In this document: one piece after another, positions 11,056-20,868 of the stretch
Numbering within the stretch: the first letter of the stretch is position 1
How the letters are laid out: the number at the start of each line of letters is the position of its first letter
Assembly (NCBI GenBank): GCA_905221605.1
Contig: CAJNDS010001335.1
Span: forward strand, 131,001 to 195,000
Direction: 5' to 3'
DNA length: 64,000 nucleotides
DNA from: Symbiodinium natans
Lineage: Eukaryota > Sar > Dinophyceae > Suessiales > Symbiodiniaceae
Made by a program: the position numbers and the translations under genes
Notes under the pieces: generated by a model
What the model saw: only the letters and a program-made list of their open reading frames with translations
Told to the model about the DNA's origin: nothing
Database searches by the model: none

Positions 11056-12237
11056 TTACTTTCCGCCACCGCCGCCTCCCCCCGCTTCTTTCGGGTTTCG
11101 GCGGCCACCACCACGTCTGTTCTCCTGCTCTTCACGCGCCTTGCGCGCCTCCTTGGCGATCGACGCCTGGTCCCGCAGCTCGCTTGCCACGTAGCGAGCC
11201 AAGGTCGGCTCAACCCCATCGCCCTTCCGGTAAGCCCAACCCATGATGACATCAGCTGCACTGTAGTCCGGGTTGGTGGGCGATAGCCGGTGAGCCTCCC
11301 GGATCAACTGCCAACGACGCACCAGCAGCTCGCAACCCTTGAGGTTGGGGATGTTGATCTGGTCGACGGTGATGAATGCCTCCAAGACCCTGGTGATCAC
11401 CTCCATCTCGTACACGGACCTGTCGCCCTTGGCCAACTCATGCGTCCGAACCCAGTGTTCATGATCAGTGACAGGTGTGAGCCCTCGAAGCACCATGGAA
11501 CGGACCACCTCCAGGGCGGAAGGAGGCCCGTCCAACTGCAACTTGCCTCCTGGCATGTCGTCCTGAGACATCTGGCTGACAACCTCATTGAAGTCGGCCC
11601 GTCGTTGCCCTTGCCCATCAAAACGCAAAGGAAGAACCCTCAAGTCCCTGGTCTCCATAGTCCCCACCTGGGACTGCGGCACCTGCTTGAGAGCAACTAG
11701 CAGGCCTGCACCGGCGTCGACGATGGCACGATCACCTAAGTTCACGGCTCCAGCGGGTAGGCCCTGTCCAGCCGGAACCACAACTGATCCGACCCGAGCG
11801 TTGCCTCTGCTTTCAAGGGCAACCCAAACCAGTGGATCAGCAGGAAGGGCAGGTACTGCGGGTGCACCTGGAGCTGGCGCAGGCACAGCTGGGGCTACAT
11901 TTGGTACTGGCGGCAAGCCCAAACCGGCTCGGATGCCTGCAGCATAGAGCCTTGCCTGGTTCATCAAGCGTTGGTAGTCAATCGCTGACATGGCCCCGAA
12001 GGCATACACATGCGCTCGATTCAAACCAGCTGGAACTGCCGCCCCAAGCCCTGGACCTCCATAGTGGAAGGCGGTGAAGTCGGGGTTTAAGTTAGACAAC
12101 TGTTCCTCGTACACATCGTAGTCAGGCGTGATGATTACAAACAGGTCGTTCTGAATGTGCGCTCCAACAAGTCTGGCATGAATGCATGGCGGCACCTCTC
12201 CATAGTTCACGAAGCAAATGTCCCCTTCCGAAATCAT
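11056..12237 (-). CDS. Gag-like ORF of the retroelement
   Basis: An intact 393-residue ORF between the membrane ORF and pol, the position of Gag. The first ATG (12237) shares one base with the TGA of the upstream ORF (TGATG), suggesting coupled re-initiation. The N-terminus (MISEGDICFVNYGEVPP) resembles a small beta-rich module. A Pro/Ala/Gly linker is near residues 110-140, helical sequence lies in the middle, and the C-terminus is basic then Gly-rich, which would suit nucleic-acid binding. I see no CCHC zinc knuckle. Function is assigned mainly by position. Confidence 0.6.
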   Translation of the reverse strand: MISEGDICFVNYGEVPPCIHARLVGAHIQNDLFVIITPDYDVYEEQLSNLNPDFTAFHYGGPGLGAAVPAGLNRAHVYAFGAMSAIDYQRLMNQARLYAAGIRAGLGLPPVPNVAPAVPAPAPGAPAVPALPADPLVWVALESRGNARVGSVVVPAGQGLPAGAVNLGDRAIVDAGAGLLVALKQVPQSQVGTMETRDLRVLPLRFDGQGQRRADFNEVVSQMSQDDMPGGKLQLDGPPSALEVVRSMVLRGLTPVTDHEHWVRTHELAKGDRSVYEMEVITRVLEAFITVDQINIPNLKGCELLVRRWQLIREAHRLSPTNPDYSAADVIMGWAYRKGDGVEPTLARYVASELRDQASIAKEARKAREEQENRRGGGRRNPKEAGGGGGGGK

Positions 12238-12545
12238 CACTGAAGAGTCAAAGCCAAAGATCCACCAAGGACTCCGCGCTTCCCTTTGCCTTTTGCGATG
12301 GGAGAGCTGTTCTGCTCTCTCTGGCTAGCCACAAGCCACACAGCGAAGAAACAAATCCAGCTGCCTACCAGGAGAATCACAGCAATCCACAGCTTAATGC
12401 CAAATGATGATTCTGGTGGGGAGGCACACTCGCAGTGACACACGCAAGGTGCAACTGCTGCCCTCGCCTCAGGCTTGCTCCCCCAGAATTGTGCACCCCA
12501 GGAAAGACCCACGAGAAGCGTCGCCCCAAGCAATGGGATGTCCAT
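12237..12545 (-). CDS. Small membrane-protein ORF at the element's 5' end
   Basis: A 102-residue ORF starting at the ATG at 12545, just inside repeat A1. It has an N-terminal hydrophobic stretch (LLGATLLVGLSWGAQFW), a Cys-rich spacer (CVCHCEC) and one strong transmembrane helix (LWIAVILLVGSWICFFAVWL), then a basic tail. No Env-like or known DIRS protein is recognised. Its TGA overlaps the Gag-like ATG as TGATG, which supports it being a real first cistron. Confidence 0.5.
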   Translation of the reverse strand: MDIPLLGATLLVGLSWGAQFWGSKPEARAAVAPCVCHCECASPPESSFGIKLWIAVILLVGSWICFFAVWLVASQREQNSSPIAKGKGKRGVLGGSLALTLQ

Positions 12546-12571
12546 TCAAACCCTTTCTAACAAGAAACCCT

Positions 12572-12647
12572 CGAGCAGAAGATGACTGAGAATATGAAGT
12601 GTACGGCATGCACTCAGCGACACACTCTCGAACTTCGTACTAACCAT
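12572..12647 (-). repeat. Terminal repeat A1 of the retroelement
   Basis: A 76-bp 5' repeat of the element on the minus strand. It matches A2 (6544-6625) except for a 6-nt gap. The base after it on the plus strand starts AAACCCTAAACCC, so the element edge again lies in telomere-type repeat. Confidence 0.9.
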
Positions 12648-13753
12648 AAACCCTAAACCCAGCAATGCTTTAGGGCCTTAAGGCCCTAAAGGCTTCATGA
12701 TTCAGGCGTTGAGGGTTCAGGGTTTAGGGTTTAGGGAATGCTTACCCTATGGAGGCTTTGGCCCTAAAGGCTCCGTGTGGTTCAGGGTTTGGGGTTTAGG
12801 GTTTAGGGTTTAGAGACTTAGGGATTGGTTGTTTGAGGGAAGGGTGGGGGGGGGGTTTTGGTTCGGGGCAAATCGGTTCGTAAATATTCCGGCCCCTCTA
12901 GTACCTGCAAGCGGCAGACCCCATATTTGGGGTTTCAGGGTTTTGCTGGTTCAGGGCAGTCTGTGCAGGTCCAAAGAACCTCGGGCTTAGGCTGCTATCT
13001 GAGAACGGTGCAGCAGGCTTGGTGTACATAAGGCTGAGGGTCGAGGGGTGGTCTGAATAATTACCTTCACTCTAACCTCGGGTTTGGGTTTCAGGGTTTC
13101 GAGTTTAGGGTTAGGGTTTAGGGAAACAAGGCTTCAGCAGTTTACGCAGCGACCCAGCATTTACACATGAGGGCTAAACCCTAAACCAAAAAGAAGGCCG
13201 CAGTCCGGGGCAGGGACGGTGGCACATGTAGTAGTTGATCCACCTGGGGCTGTTCAGGATTTAGGGTTTAGGGTTTAGGGTGTAGGGTGTAGGGTTTAGG
13301 GTTTAGGGTTTAGGGTTTAGGGTTTAGGGTTTAGGGTTCTCGGTTCTCGGCCTGTTCTTGCATGTCTGGATTACAGACCTCGAAAAGGAAATGGTGGGGA
13401 TTCACTGCTGAACCACCCCAACACGAACCCCTTAAACACATGGTCCCCATACCTACAATGAAGTCAGAGAGTCCCTACACCCTAAACCCTAAACCCTAAA
13501 CCCTAAAGTTAAGGCTTGCAGGGCCGCTCCACATCGGGTTTAAGGTTTAGGTTGCAGGCAACTTCTCCCCCTAAAGCCTGATGCCCTTTAAAAAACCCCT
13601 GAAGCCTGGTTTAGGGTTTAGGGTTTAGGGTTTAGGGTTTAGGGCTTAGGGAACCTCATGCGGCTTGGGGCCCTTCACGGACGTTTCAACTGCAAGCTTG
13701 GGCCCCACAGGGGTTGAGACTGCTGCTTGTGGCCTGGGGCGTTTTATAAGGTC

Positions 13754-13820
13754 CCTGAACCCTGAACCCTGAACCCTGAACCCTGAACCCTGAACCCTGA
13801 ACCCTGAACCCTGAACCCTA
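13754..13820 (-). repeat. Variant telomere-like array (CCCTGAA)n
   Basis: About nine homogeneous copies of CCCTGAA instead of CCCTAAA. A second block of the same variant is at 49178-49240. Homogeneous variant blocks suggest local expansion by slippage or unequal exchange rather than random decay of the canonical unit. Confidence 0.9.
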
Positions 13821-14422
13821 ATTAAACCCTAAACCCTAAACCCTAAATCCTAAACCCTAAACCCACCCCAACACACCTTCACAGCCACCCCAGCACACCT
13901 TAACAGAATGGAACCCTGAAGCCCCGGGTGAAAAGGCTTGACATTCATCGTGGTGTGGCCTCACGGAGCTTTAGGGAGTGTCGGGTGTAGGGCTTGAACC
14001 CTAAACCCTAAACCCTAAACCCTAAACCCTAAACCCTAAACCCTAAACCCAAAACCCTAAACCCTAGACCCTAAACCCTAAACCCTAAACCCGAAGTGTG
14101 CCGGAGGCTCAAAGTCCAGAAAAGCCCTCAGCCTCAAACTTACCCAGCAAGGTTTGATCCCAAACATCCGCAAAGCCCACAAGCCCTGAATCCCTAGAAC
14201 CCCTGAACCCTAGAGGTCAGGGTTGGAGGTTTGTTTTCGGGTTTCGGTATAATCCCAAGACACTCAGCCCCTCAACCCAGAACTTCAGTACGGTTCAGGG
14301 TTTAAGGGTTCAAGGTTTAACCCTAGACCCTAAACCCTAAACCCTAACTCCTAAACCCTAAACCCTACACCCTAAACCCTAGCCCTAACTCCTCACCCTA
14401 AACCCCAGGGCCTCAGTGAGAG

Positions 14423-14478
14423 CTTCTTTCATAAGTTGCTCCAGCTTGGCCGTCCGCGCCTCACAGTCGTCTTTCTAC
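14423..14478 (-). CDS. Exon-like coiled-coil island, function unknown
   Basis: On the minus strand, CTGTAG (acceptor-like) is followed by an open stretch encoding DCEARTAKLEQLMKEAL, which has heptad-like Leu spacing. The donor side runs into telomere-like repeat. Nothing ties it to the neighbouring islands with certainty. Confidence 0.35.
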
Positions 14479-15263
14479 AGCATGTCACTTGAGGGAGCTG
14501 CTCACAAGTTTTAGGGTTTAGGGTTTAGGGTTTAGGGTTTAGGGTTTAGGACAATCCCAAGCCCACCACCACTGCCCGAAGCTCGAAGTCCGAATCCCGA
14601 AGACGTCACCCCGCAAGCGCCTGCAAGCCCTGCAGCGAAGGCACTGGCTGTCCTCAGCTACTCTTCTTCTGGATGTCTGGTGTTTAGGGTTTGGGGTTTA
14701 GGGCTTGGGGTTTAGGGTTTAGCGTTTGGGGTTTAGGGCTTGAAGGCTTGGGGTTTGGGGTTTAGGGCTTGGGGTTTATTACGGGTCTCTCGGACTCTTG
14801 GGGTGTAGGGTTCAGGGTTTGGGGTTTGGAGTTTAGGGTCGTGCCCCCACCGCTGTTGCCCTGAAGGGTGCTTCATATGCGGCCGAGGAATTGTGTTGGA
14901 ATTGCTTTTCGTTGTGTACTCTTTGTTGGGTGTCGGATCTTTTCTGGACTTGCTTTTCGTGTTGTACTGCTTGTTGGATGTAAGATTTCTGATGCAAATG
15001 CCGACAGAAGAAATAGAAGGCCAGGTATCTTATGCCTCCCTGTACCAACGATGTAGGGAGCGTCATTCCCGGTAATTTCCTTCTGCTGCTACATTTTTCT
15101 GGGATGTTAACTCAGTAGTGCCTTCCTCATTTTGGGGGTTTTGGGGTTCCCCACCCGACGTTGTAGAACTGCTCCAACGCTTAGCCTGCTACATGTTGGC
15201 TTTATGGCTTTAGGGGTTTAGGGTCTATAGGGTTTTAAGGCTGCGGGGACGCTAAACCCCAAT

Positions 15264-15440
15264 TTGGAGTAGACCGTGGAAAAAATAGTTATATACTTTT
15301 CAGGTATAAGTAGCTACAATGGGAACCCAGAAGAAAAAAAGGTGTTAAAATATAGAAATTACTCCAAAAGTATACACTGTTTAGGTATAAGTAGCTATAA
15401 TAGGAACCCAGAAGCAAAAAAGCATTAAAGTATAGTACTC
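15264..15440. mobile_element. Short repeat element, family VI, internally duplicated
   Basis: The core AGGTATAAGTAGCTAYAATR followed by GGAACCCAGAAG occurs twice in tandem here, ending in AAAGTATAGTACTCC. A single related copy lies at 51848-51957. The outer ends (GGAGTAGACC and TAGTACTCC) form an inverted pair. No coding capacity. Confidence 0.6.
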
Positions 15441-15612
15441 CTAAACCCTAAACTCTAAACCCTAAACCCTAAACCCCAAACCCTAAACCCTAAACCCTAA
15501 ACCCTAGCTTAAACAGCCTGGTGGCGATCAATCGTGGAGCCCGTGCCAGCTGTGCCAGAATTGTCACCTCCCAGACAAGCGACCGAGGGCGTCAGCGGCT
15601 CAGGGAACCCCA

Positions 15613-15828
15613 CTTGGAGGTTCGTGATACTTATTACCATTATTACAATTTATTGTTACTACAAATATTGTTATGATTCTTAGTATCATTATTTAGTCTT
15701 ATCACTACAATTGTTATTTGTATATGACAAATTAAACTTATTAACTATTATAAATATAATGAAGAATTTTCAACCAATTACAACTGTACTTATAACCTAC
15801 TTATAAGCCCCTGAAGTGAACCTCCAAG
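15613..15828. mobile_element. AT-rich palindrome-ended element, family VIII
   Basis: Perfect 11-bp inverted ends CTTGGAGGTTC and GAACCTCCAAG bound about 195 bp. The centre is rich in ATTATT-type sequence and ends with TACTTATAAGCCCC. A second element starting CTTGGAGGT is at 27697-27812. No ORF. Confidence 0.6.
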
Positions 15829-15864
15829 CATGAACCCCGAAATTCGGAAATCACGATTTATTGT

Positions 15865-15955
15865 GGGATGTTCCCTCTCTACAAACAGTCCTTAAACAGT
15901 CGGGCAACTATCACCCCCATTAAGGACTGCTAGTATAAGGGTGTACATCACAAAC
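15865..15955. mobile_element. Palindromic element, family VII
   Basis: Left end TGGGATGTTCCCTCTCTACA, right end GGACTGCTAGTATAAGGGTG plus TACATCACA, the inverted counterpart. The fuller copy at 17938-18045 shares the GGACT-TAGTATAAGGG core. Probably a small non-autonomous element. Confidence 0.55.
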
Positions 15956-16297
15956 TGTAGTGATCGAGTGGCCTGTGCCGGGAGGGGGCTTCGGGTTTAG
16001 GCTTCGCAAGTGCGTGGGGGACAATTAGCCTTTAGGGTTTAGGGTTTAGGGTTCTTCACCAGGGGGGGGGAGGGTTAAACGCCAAACCTCCACAGTCTAA
16101 ACCCCCACGCCCTCTTAAAACCTCGACGGCCTAAACCCTAAACCCTACAACCTCGAAAGCCCAAACCCCTAGGCCCCAAGCCCTAAACCCTAAACCCTAA
16201 AACCCTAAACCCTAAACCCTACAACTCTACAACCCTAAACCCTAAACCCTAAACCCTAAACCCTAAACCTTACACCCCTCAACCCGAGACCGACTCT

Positions 16298-16375
16298 GGC
16301 TTCTGCCCGGTCACTGCTTGTGAAGAGGTTCAAGTCCTGGCGGCGCCAGGGGAGGATCGTATCGGGCAGAATTTT
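16298..16375 (-). CDS. Exon-like island, function unknown
   Basis: The minus strand encodes KILPDTILPWRRQDLNLFTS and a few further residues. It has balanced codon use and sits as unique sequence between telomere-like arrays. No family recognised. Confidence 0.35.
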
Positions 16376-17094
16376 GGGGTGCAGGTTCTTAGGGTTTCGC
16401 GTTTCGGTTTGTGTAGGGTTTCGGGTCTAGGGTCTATCGTGTAAGGTTTAGGGTTTGGGGTTTAGGGTTTGGGGCTTGAGGTTTAGGGTTTTCGGTTTGG
16501 GCCTCACGGTTTGGGGCCTCAGGGTTTGGGGGTTGTGCGGGCATCTGTCTAAGGATTAGTTGGTTCTTCTTTAGGCCTTGGGCTAGGGTTCAGTGTGCGG
16601 AGCAGGGTTTCGTTAGGCAACCTTAACCAAAGAATACTAAACCTTTGAATAGCAAAGGGTGCCCATTTTTGGTTTAAAGGGGCCTGTAGGGGAACCTAAA
16701 CCGTAAACTCTAGACCCTAAACCCTAACACCCCACCCCCCCCCCCCCCCCCCCCCCCCCCCAAGAAAACATGAGGCAATACGGGCCGCGTCTGGGTCCTA
16801 GAATACTATGTTTCTGTCTTCCGTTGGGCTTGGCACAATGCAGGGTTTAGGGTTTAGGGTTTAGGGTTTAGGGATGAATTTCTACGTCAAGAATCAGGAA
16901 TTCTGGTTTAGGGTCTTAGCTGCCCTGAATCGTCCCCTGATCTCTCAACTCGAGGCCCCCTTCCCCCTAAGTAAGCCCGAACCCTTCAGCCTGCAAAAAA
17001 TCAGACCTACAACGCCCTAAAGCCCCTATGATTAAAATAGACAAAAGACGAGCCCTACGCACCCCTGAAAAACCCAAAGGCCGAACCCTAATCT

Positions 17095-17202
17095 GCATTT
17101 TGCTTAAGAACCCCAAAAGAAGACAAACAACAAGAATCACCATATTACCCTTAATAAGGAAAACGTTCTTCTATTTTCCGGTGTTCTTAAGCAATTAGTA
17201 GT
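17095..17202. mobile_element. Palindromic element, family III
   Basis: Ends TTTGCTTAAGAACCCC and GTGTTCTTAAGCAATTAGTA are inverted copies, with ACCCTTAATAAGGAAAA in the centre. Related copies are at 37921-38032, 42358-42452 and 62818-62926. No coding capacity. Confidence 0.7.
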
Positions 17203-17937
17203 AACCCTAAACCCTAAACCCTAAACCCCAAACCCTAAACCCCTAAACCCTAAACCCTAAACCGCCCTCTTGGCTTCTTAAGAGGCGTCCTTGTTCCCAC
17301 CTGCCATGTGCTGCGGTGAAGAACATTGGCGCTTCGCCTTGTCTGACTCACCGCCCCATATGACGACTATGAGTCGGATTTAGGGTTTAGGGTTTAGGGT
17401 TCAGCGTTCCCTCAATATACTCCACCTGGTGTACAGGGCAGGTCTTGCGCATGATCAGCTGCGAGCTGTTCCTGCCTGTTTAAGCAAGTCGGTGTGTGTG
17501 CTCCTGTATTTGGGGACGACAGCAGCATCTCTGGCGGATATGTAAGACAGAAGCTAAGCATTTTGGGGCGCAGGAAACCTAATCCCGGCACCCTGTATAT
17601 GCCCTAAAACTCATTAAATCCCAAGCCCCAAAACCCATGCGCAGGCAGCATAAAGCACCCTCTGAAACCAGAGAGAAACCCACAACACAGGGTGCATAAT
17701 GCGACTCGAACTCCCAAACCCACACTAGGTACCAATGTCAATGGGGTTTCTGGATTCAAGATCCTCCTAGACGTCAGGGCGGAGCAAGGACAGAGTTTTG
17801 AAAGAAGTGTTGGATTAACATGGGTCCTAGGGTTCAGTGAGTGTCGGGTTGGGTATTGCTTATGGTTTAGTGCGAAACTGCGAAACCGTTCTCGAGGTTG
17901 CAGGCAGTAAACACGCAGAACCTGTATCTGGACCATT

Positions 17938-18045
17938 TCGGGATGTCCCCCCTATACTAGCAGTCCGCAGTCCTTCATTGGGATTATAACAGGGGGTATC
18001 ATAATCCCTAATAAGGACTATTAGTATAAGGGAAAACATCCCAAT
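17938..18045. mobile_element. Palindromic element, family VII
   Basis: Inverted ends GGGATGTCCCCCCTATACTA and TAGTATAAGGGAAAACATCCC, with a second inner pair (GCAGTCC/GGACTAT) around a GGGATTATAACAGGGGGTAT centre. A right-truncated relative begins at 18402. Confidence 0.7.
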
Positions 18046-18223
18046 GTGCAACTGTAAATCTGGCAAAGGCACATGGCGCGCGCCATGGTCGCGGAGGTGG
18101 TCCAAAACAACGTCCTGCCCGGCGACTACCGATGCTTGGTTCGGTAAAATGCGACAGACCTTGCCAAACAGGGTTTAGGGTTTAGGGTTTGGGGTTTAGA
18201 TACCCGGAGTAACCTAGACGCAA

Positions 18224-18310
18224 CCTTGACAACAAAGGGTCTACACAGACCCAGGGATAGAGTACATGTCGGCAGCAAATCCAAGGGTGTAGACGAGGAG
18301 GACCTTATGG
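18224..18310 (-). CDS. Exon-like island with hydrophobic segment
   Basis: The minus strand encodes GGLGNHKVLLVYTLGFAADM then YSIPG, which is moderately hydrophobic and could belong to a membrane protein. A GT follows directly after. It is too short to assign to a family. Confidence 0.3.
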
Positions 18311-18649
18311 TTGCCCAACCCTCCAGAGTATGCAAACCGTAGCTACCCCACTACATCTCACACGACCATTGTCATGTCCTTATCCAAGGGCTCTATGCGT
18401 TGGGATGTTCCCCCTTATACTCACAGTGGGATTTATGTACCCCCCCCCCCCAAGGTAAGTGTCTTGGAAAAGGAATCACAAAGACTGCTCTGGGGCCTCT
18501 AAGTTTCTGCTTCTGTTGGGTTCTTGGATTCAGGGCTCGAGGGTTTTGGGCCTTTAGGACGTCAGGCAACACCCCGACCTGAAGGCCGGGTTTAGGGTTT
18601 AGGGTTAAGGGTTTAGGGTTGTTTGCTTTGGGGGAGAGGGGGGTGGGAG

Positions 18650-18949
18650 GGTCGCAGGGGGTAGGGCCCTAACCCCTAAACCCTAGACACATTTTGGGGT
18701 TTCAGGGTAGGTAGAGGTCCACTACTGGGGTCGAGGGCGCGTAAGGGAAGGATGGCCCAGACCAGAACCAACCAGCAAAGGAGCCAAGCAAACCCCAAGC
18801 CCGCCCTAAAAGCTACATGAAGCAATTGTATCACGCTTTCAAAGCTCTATCCCCAACATCTCCATCCCACCCAGGCCCAAAAAAAGAAGCAAATGCATAA
18901 ATGAAGACAAACAATAAAGAAGCAAATGAATGAATAAAGACACACAAGC
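18650..18949. repeat. 300-bp direct duplication, copy 1
   Basis: From GGTCGCAGGGGGTAGGGCCC to GAATAAAGACACACAAGC this is almost identical to 20109-20401. The only clear difference is a few bases within a short CCCTAAA stretch near the left end. The content is non-coding by eye. Confidence 0.9.
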
Positions 18950-19024
18950 GAAAGACGTTAAACAAAGTCAATAAACCAATAAACCTTGAACTCCCCCCCC
19001 CCCCCAAAGAAAAGAAACCACGCC

Positions 19025-19083
19025 TGGGCCATAGTCAACTGGCTCGAGATGTGGCGGCGCCTGTGCTGGTCCAGCCAGTCACA
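19025..19083 (-). CDS. Exon-like island, function unknown
   Basis: The minus strand encodes DWLDQHRRRHISSQLTMAQ. The plus strand is also open here, so the strand call rests on agreement with the neighbouring exons. No family recognised. Confidence 0.25.
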
Positions 19084-20108
19084 AGGTTTTAGGGTTCTTA
19101 AGTGGGAGGGTAGGTACGCAGGGAAGTTTCGGGAAGCCTAGGGGGAGGGTTCTTAAGTGGGAGGGGGGTTCAAGGGGGGTAGGTACCCAGGGAAGTTTCG
19201 GGAAGCCTAGGGGGAGGGTTAGGGAGTAGTAGGGAGAGGGAACCTTGGGTTACCTCTCCGCCCTTGAACCCCCCTCCCTTAAGTACCCCTAGAAGGATTC
19301 CCCCGAACAAACTTCGCCCCGCCAGCCGCCCCGGCACTGCACCCAACGTGCCAAGGGTTGAATAAGTTGAAGGTTGAGGGTTTTGAGTGTTTGGGTTTAG
19401 GCTTTAGGACTCCAAAAACTTGCAGCCATAGGACAGGGGATGGGGGGGGTGGGTGGGTGGGTGGGTGGGGAACCCTAAACCGCAGTATCGCAGCCGGAAC
19501 ACGCAATGAGTGAGGACTCTATGAGCGTGTTTCCCCCCAAAAAACGGACCTTCACCTATGTGTATATATATATGTATTTATTTATTTATTCATTTATTTA
19601 TTTATTTTATATATTTAACTTATTTCTTTATATATCTATTGATTCTGTTTTTACAACCCCCAAATGCTGCGTGCAGGGTTTGGGGTCCAGGGTAGCATTC
19701 TTGAACACCAGGAAGATGATTCGAACTGATTCAGACTTGCAGTGCTGCTGGCCATCCGCCACGATTGCACGTTTCGCATTCTCTGAAACTCCTTTTATAG
19801 AATTCCTGGGAGGCCTACAACAAAAGAGCTTTTGAGTTCGTAAGATAGTGCTCGGGCTTAGGGCTTAATGCTTATGTCAACAAGACAAGCCAGGTCGGGA
19901 CCTATATATATATATATTATATATACGGTTTAGGGTTTAGGGTTTAAGGTTTAGGGTTTAGGGTTAGGTTGAGGTGTCCCATGATGGTCAGGAGGGTGCT
20001 TATAACATGTGAGGTCTGGCCGGAAGCCGTGGACCTTACGAACGAAAAGATCTCCCAAACCCCAAAACCCCCTCATCAGTTCTCAACCTGGTTCCCAAGC
20101 TATCAACG

Positions 20109-20401
20109 GGTCGCAGGGGGTAGGGCCCTAAACCCTAAACCCTTTTTGGGGTTTCAGGGTAGGTAGGGGTCCACTACTGGGGTCGAGGGCGCGTAAGGGA
20201 AGGATGGCCCAGACCAGAACCAACCAGCAAAGGAGCCAAGCAAACCCCAAGCCCGCCCTAAAAGCTACATGAAGCAATTGTATCACGCTTTCAAAGCTCT
20301 ATCCCCAACATCTCCATCCCACCCAGGCCCAAAAAAAGAAGCAAATGCATAAATGAAGACAAACAATAAAGAAGCAAATGAATGAATAAAGACACACAAG
20401 C
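20109..20401. repeat. 300-bp direct duplication, copy 2
   Basis: Second copy of 18650-18949, 1.46 kb away in the same orientation. The right boundary falls after GACACACAAGC in both copies. The near-identity points to a recent local segmental duplication. Confidence 0.9.
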
Positions 20402-20603
20402 AATAGAAAGGATACCTTTTTCTGGTTTTGAAGGTGCTTATAAGGGAACCCAAGCCCTAATCAAAAAAGTAAAAAGCGCCTGCTCTGGGTCCTAGCCCCT
20501 TAGGGCAACACTCGACCCTCCGAACATAAGGTCGCCAAAACGATCTACGAAACAACAAGCCCTATACAACTAAACCCTAAGCCCTACACCGAGAAACTTG
20601 TAT

Positions 20604-20743
20604 TAAACCCTAAACCCTAAACCCTAAACCCTAAACCCTAAACCCTAAACCCTAAACCCTAAACCCTAAACCCTAAACCCTAAACCCTAAACCCTAAACC
20701 CTAAACCCTAAACCCTAAACCCTAAACCCTAAACCCTAAACCT
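20604..20743 (-). repeat. Interstitial telomere-like array (CCCTAAA)n
   Basis: About 19-20 near-perfect units, immediately downstream (minus strand) of the last recognised exon of the cation channel. An opposite-orientation array lies at 20871-20950 on the other side of that exon. Confidence 0.95.
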
Positions 20744-20767
20744 TACCACCCCACAACCAGAAGCCTT

Positions 20768-20868
20768 GTAAGGCCCTGGCAAGTCGACCATGTCCCGGAT
20801 GGTGCACTCATTGGTCTGCCGCAGCTTTAGGATGACCTGAGGGCTCAAGTGCAGAGGGCGCTCCTTGG
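20768..20868 (-). CDS. Channel exon: conserved C-terminal LRxTN motif
   Basis: Encodes KERPLHLSPQVILKLRQTNE and then CTIRDMVDLPGP. The pattern LxLRxTNxxTxxDxVDL is typical of the tail of protist cation channels, after the EF-like IVDFTEFIF segment. The preceding intron ends CCCCAAG next to a telomere-like array, an acceptor built from degenerate repeat. Confidence 0.6.

Larger units (their letters stand above)
6283..12647 (-). mobile_element. DIRS-order tyrosine-recombinase retroelement, split direct repeats
   Basis: A complete 6.4-kb element read on the minus strand. Order: terminal repeat A1, a small membrane ORF, a Gag-like ORF, reverse transcriptase, RNase H, tyrosine recombinase, a methyltransferase-like ORF, then B1-A2-B2. 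The A1...B1-A2-B2 arrangement is the split direct repeat known from Ngaro/PAT-type members of the DIRS order, which integrate a circular intermediate with the recombinase and leave no integrase-type target duplication. B1 and B2 are identical by eye over 234 bp; A1 and A2 differ by one 6-nt indel. Both outer ends abut CCCTAAA-type repeat. At least one in-frame stop and two frameshifts interrupt the enzymes, so this copy is probably non-autonomous now. Cytosine-methyltransferase capture by dinoflagellate retrotransposons is known; this particular combination deserves checking. Confidence 0.85.
12648..20700. repeat. Repeat-rich region with weak exon-like islands
   Basis: Telomere-like arrays in both orientations (13274-13337, 13995-14093, 16160-16266) and a (CCCTGAA)n variant array at 13754-13820. 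There are also a C-run at 16734-16760, an AT-rich island at 15640-15800 and several palindromic elements. On the minus strand, short unique islands read as plausible exons at 13190-13255, 13662-13735, 14423-14478, 16298-16375, 18224-18310 and 19025-19083. None gives a recognisable domain. Confidence 0.5.
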
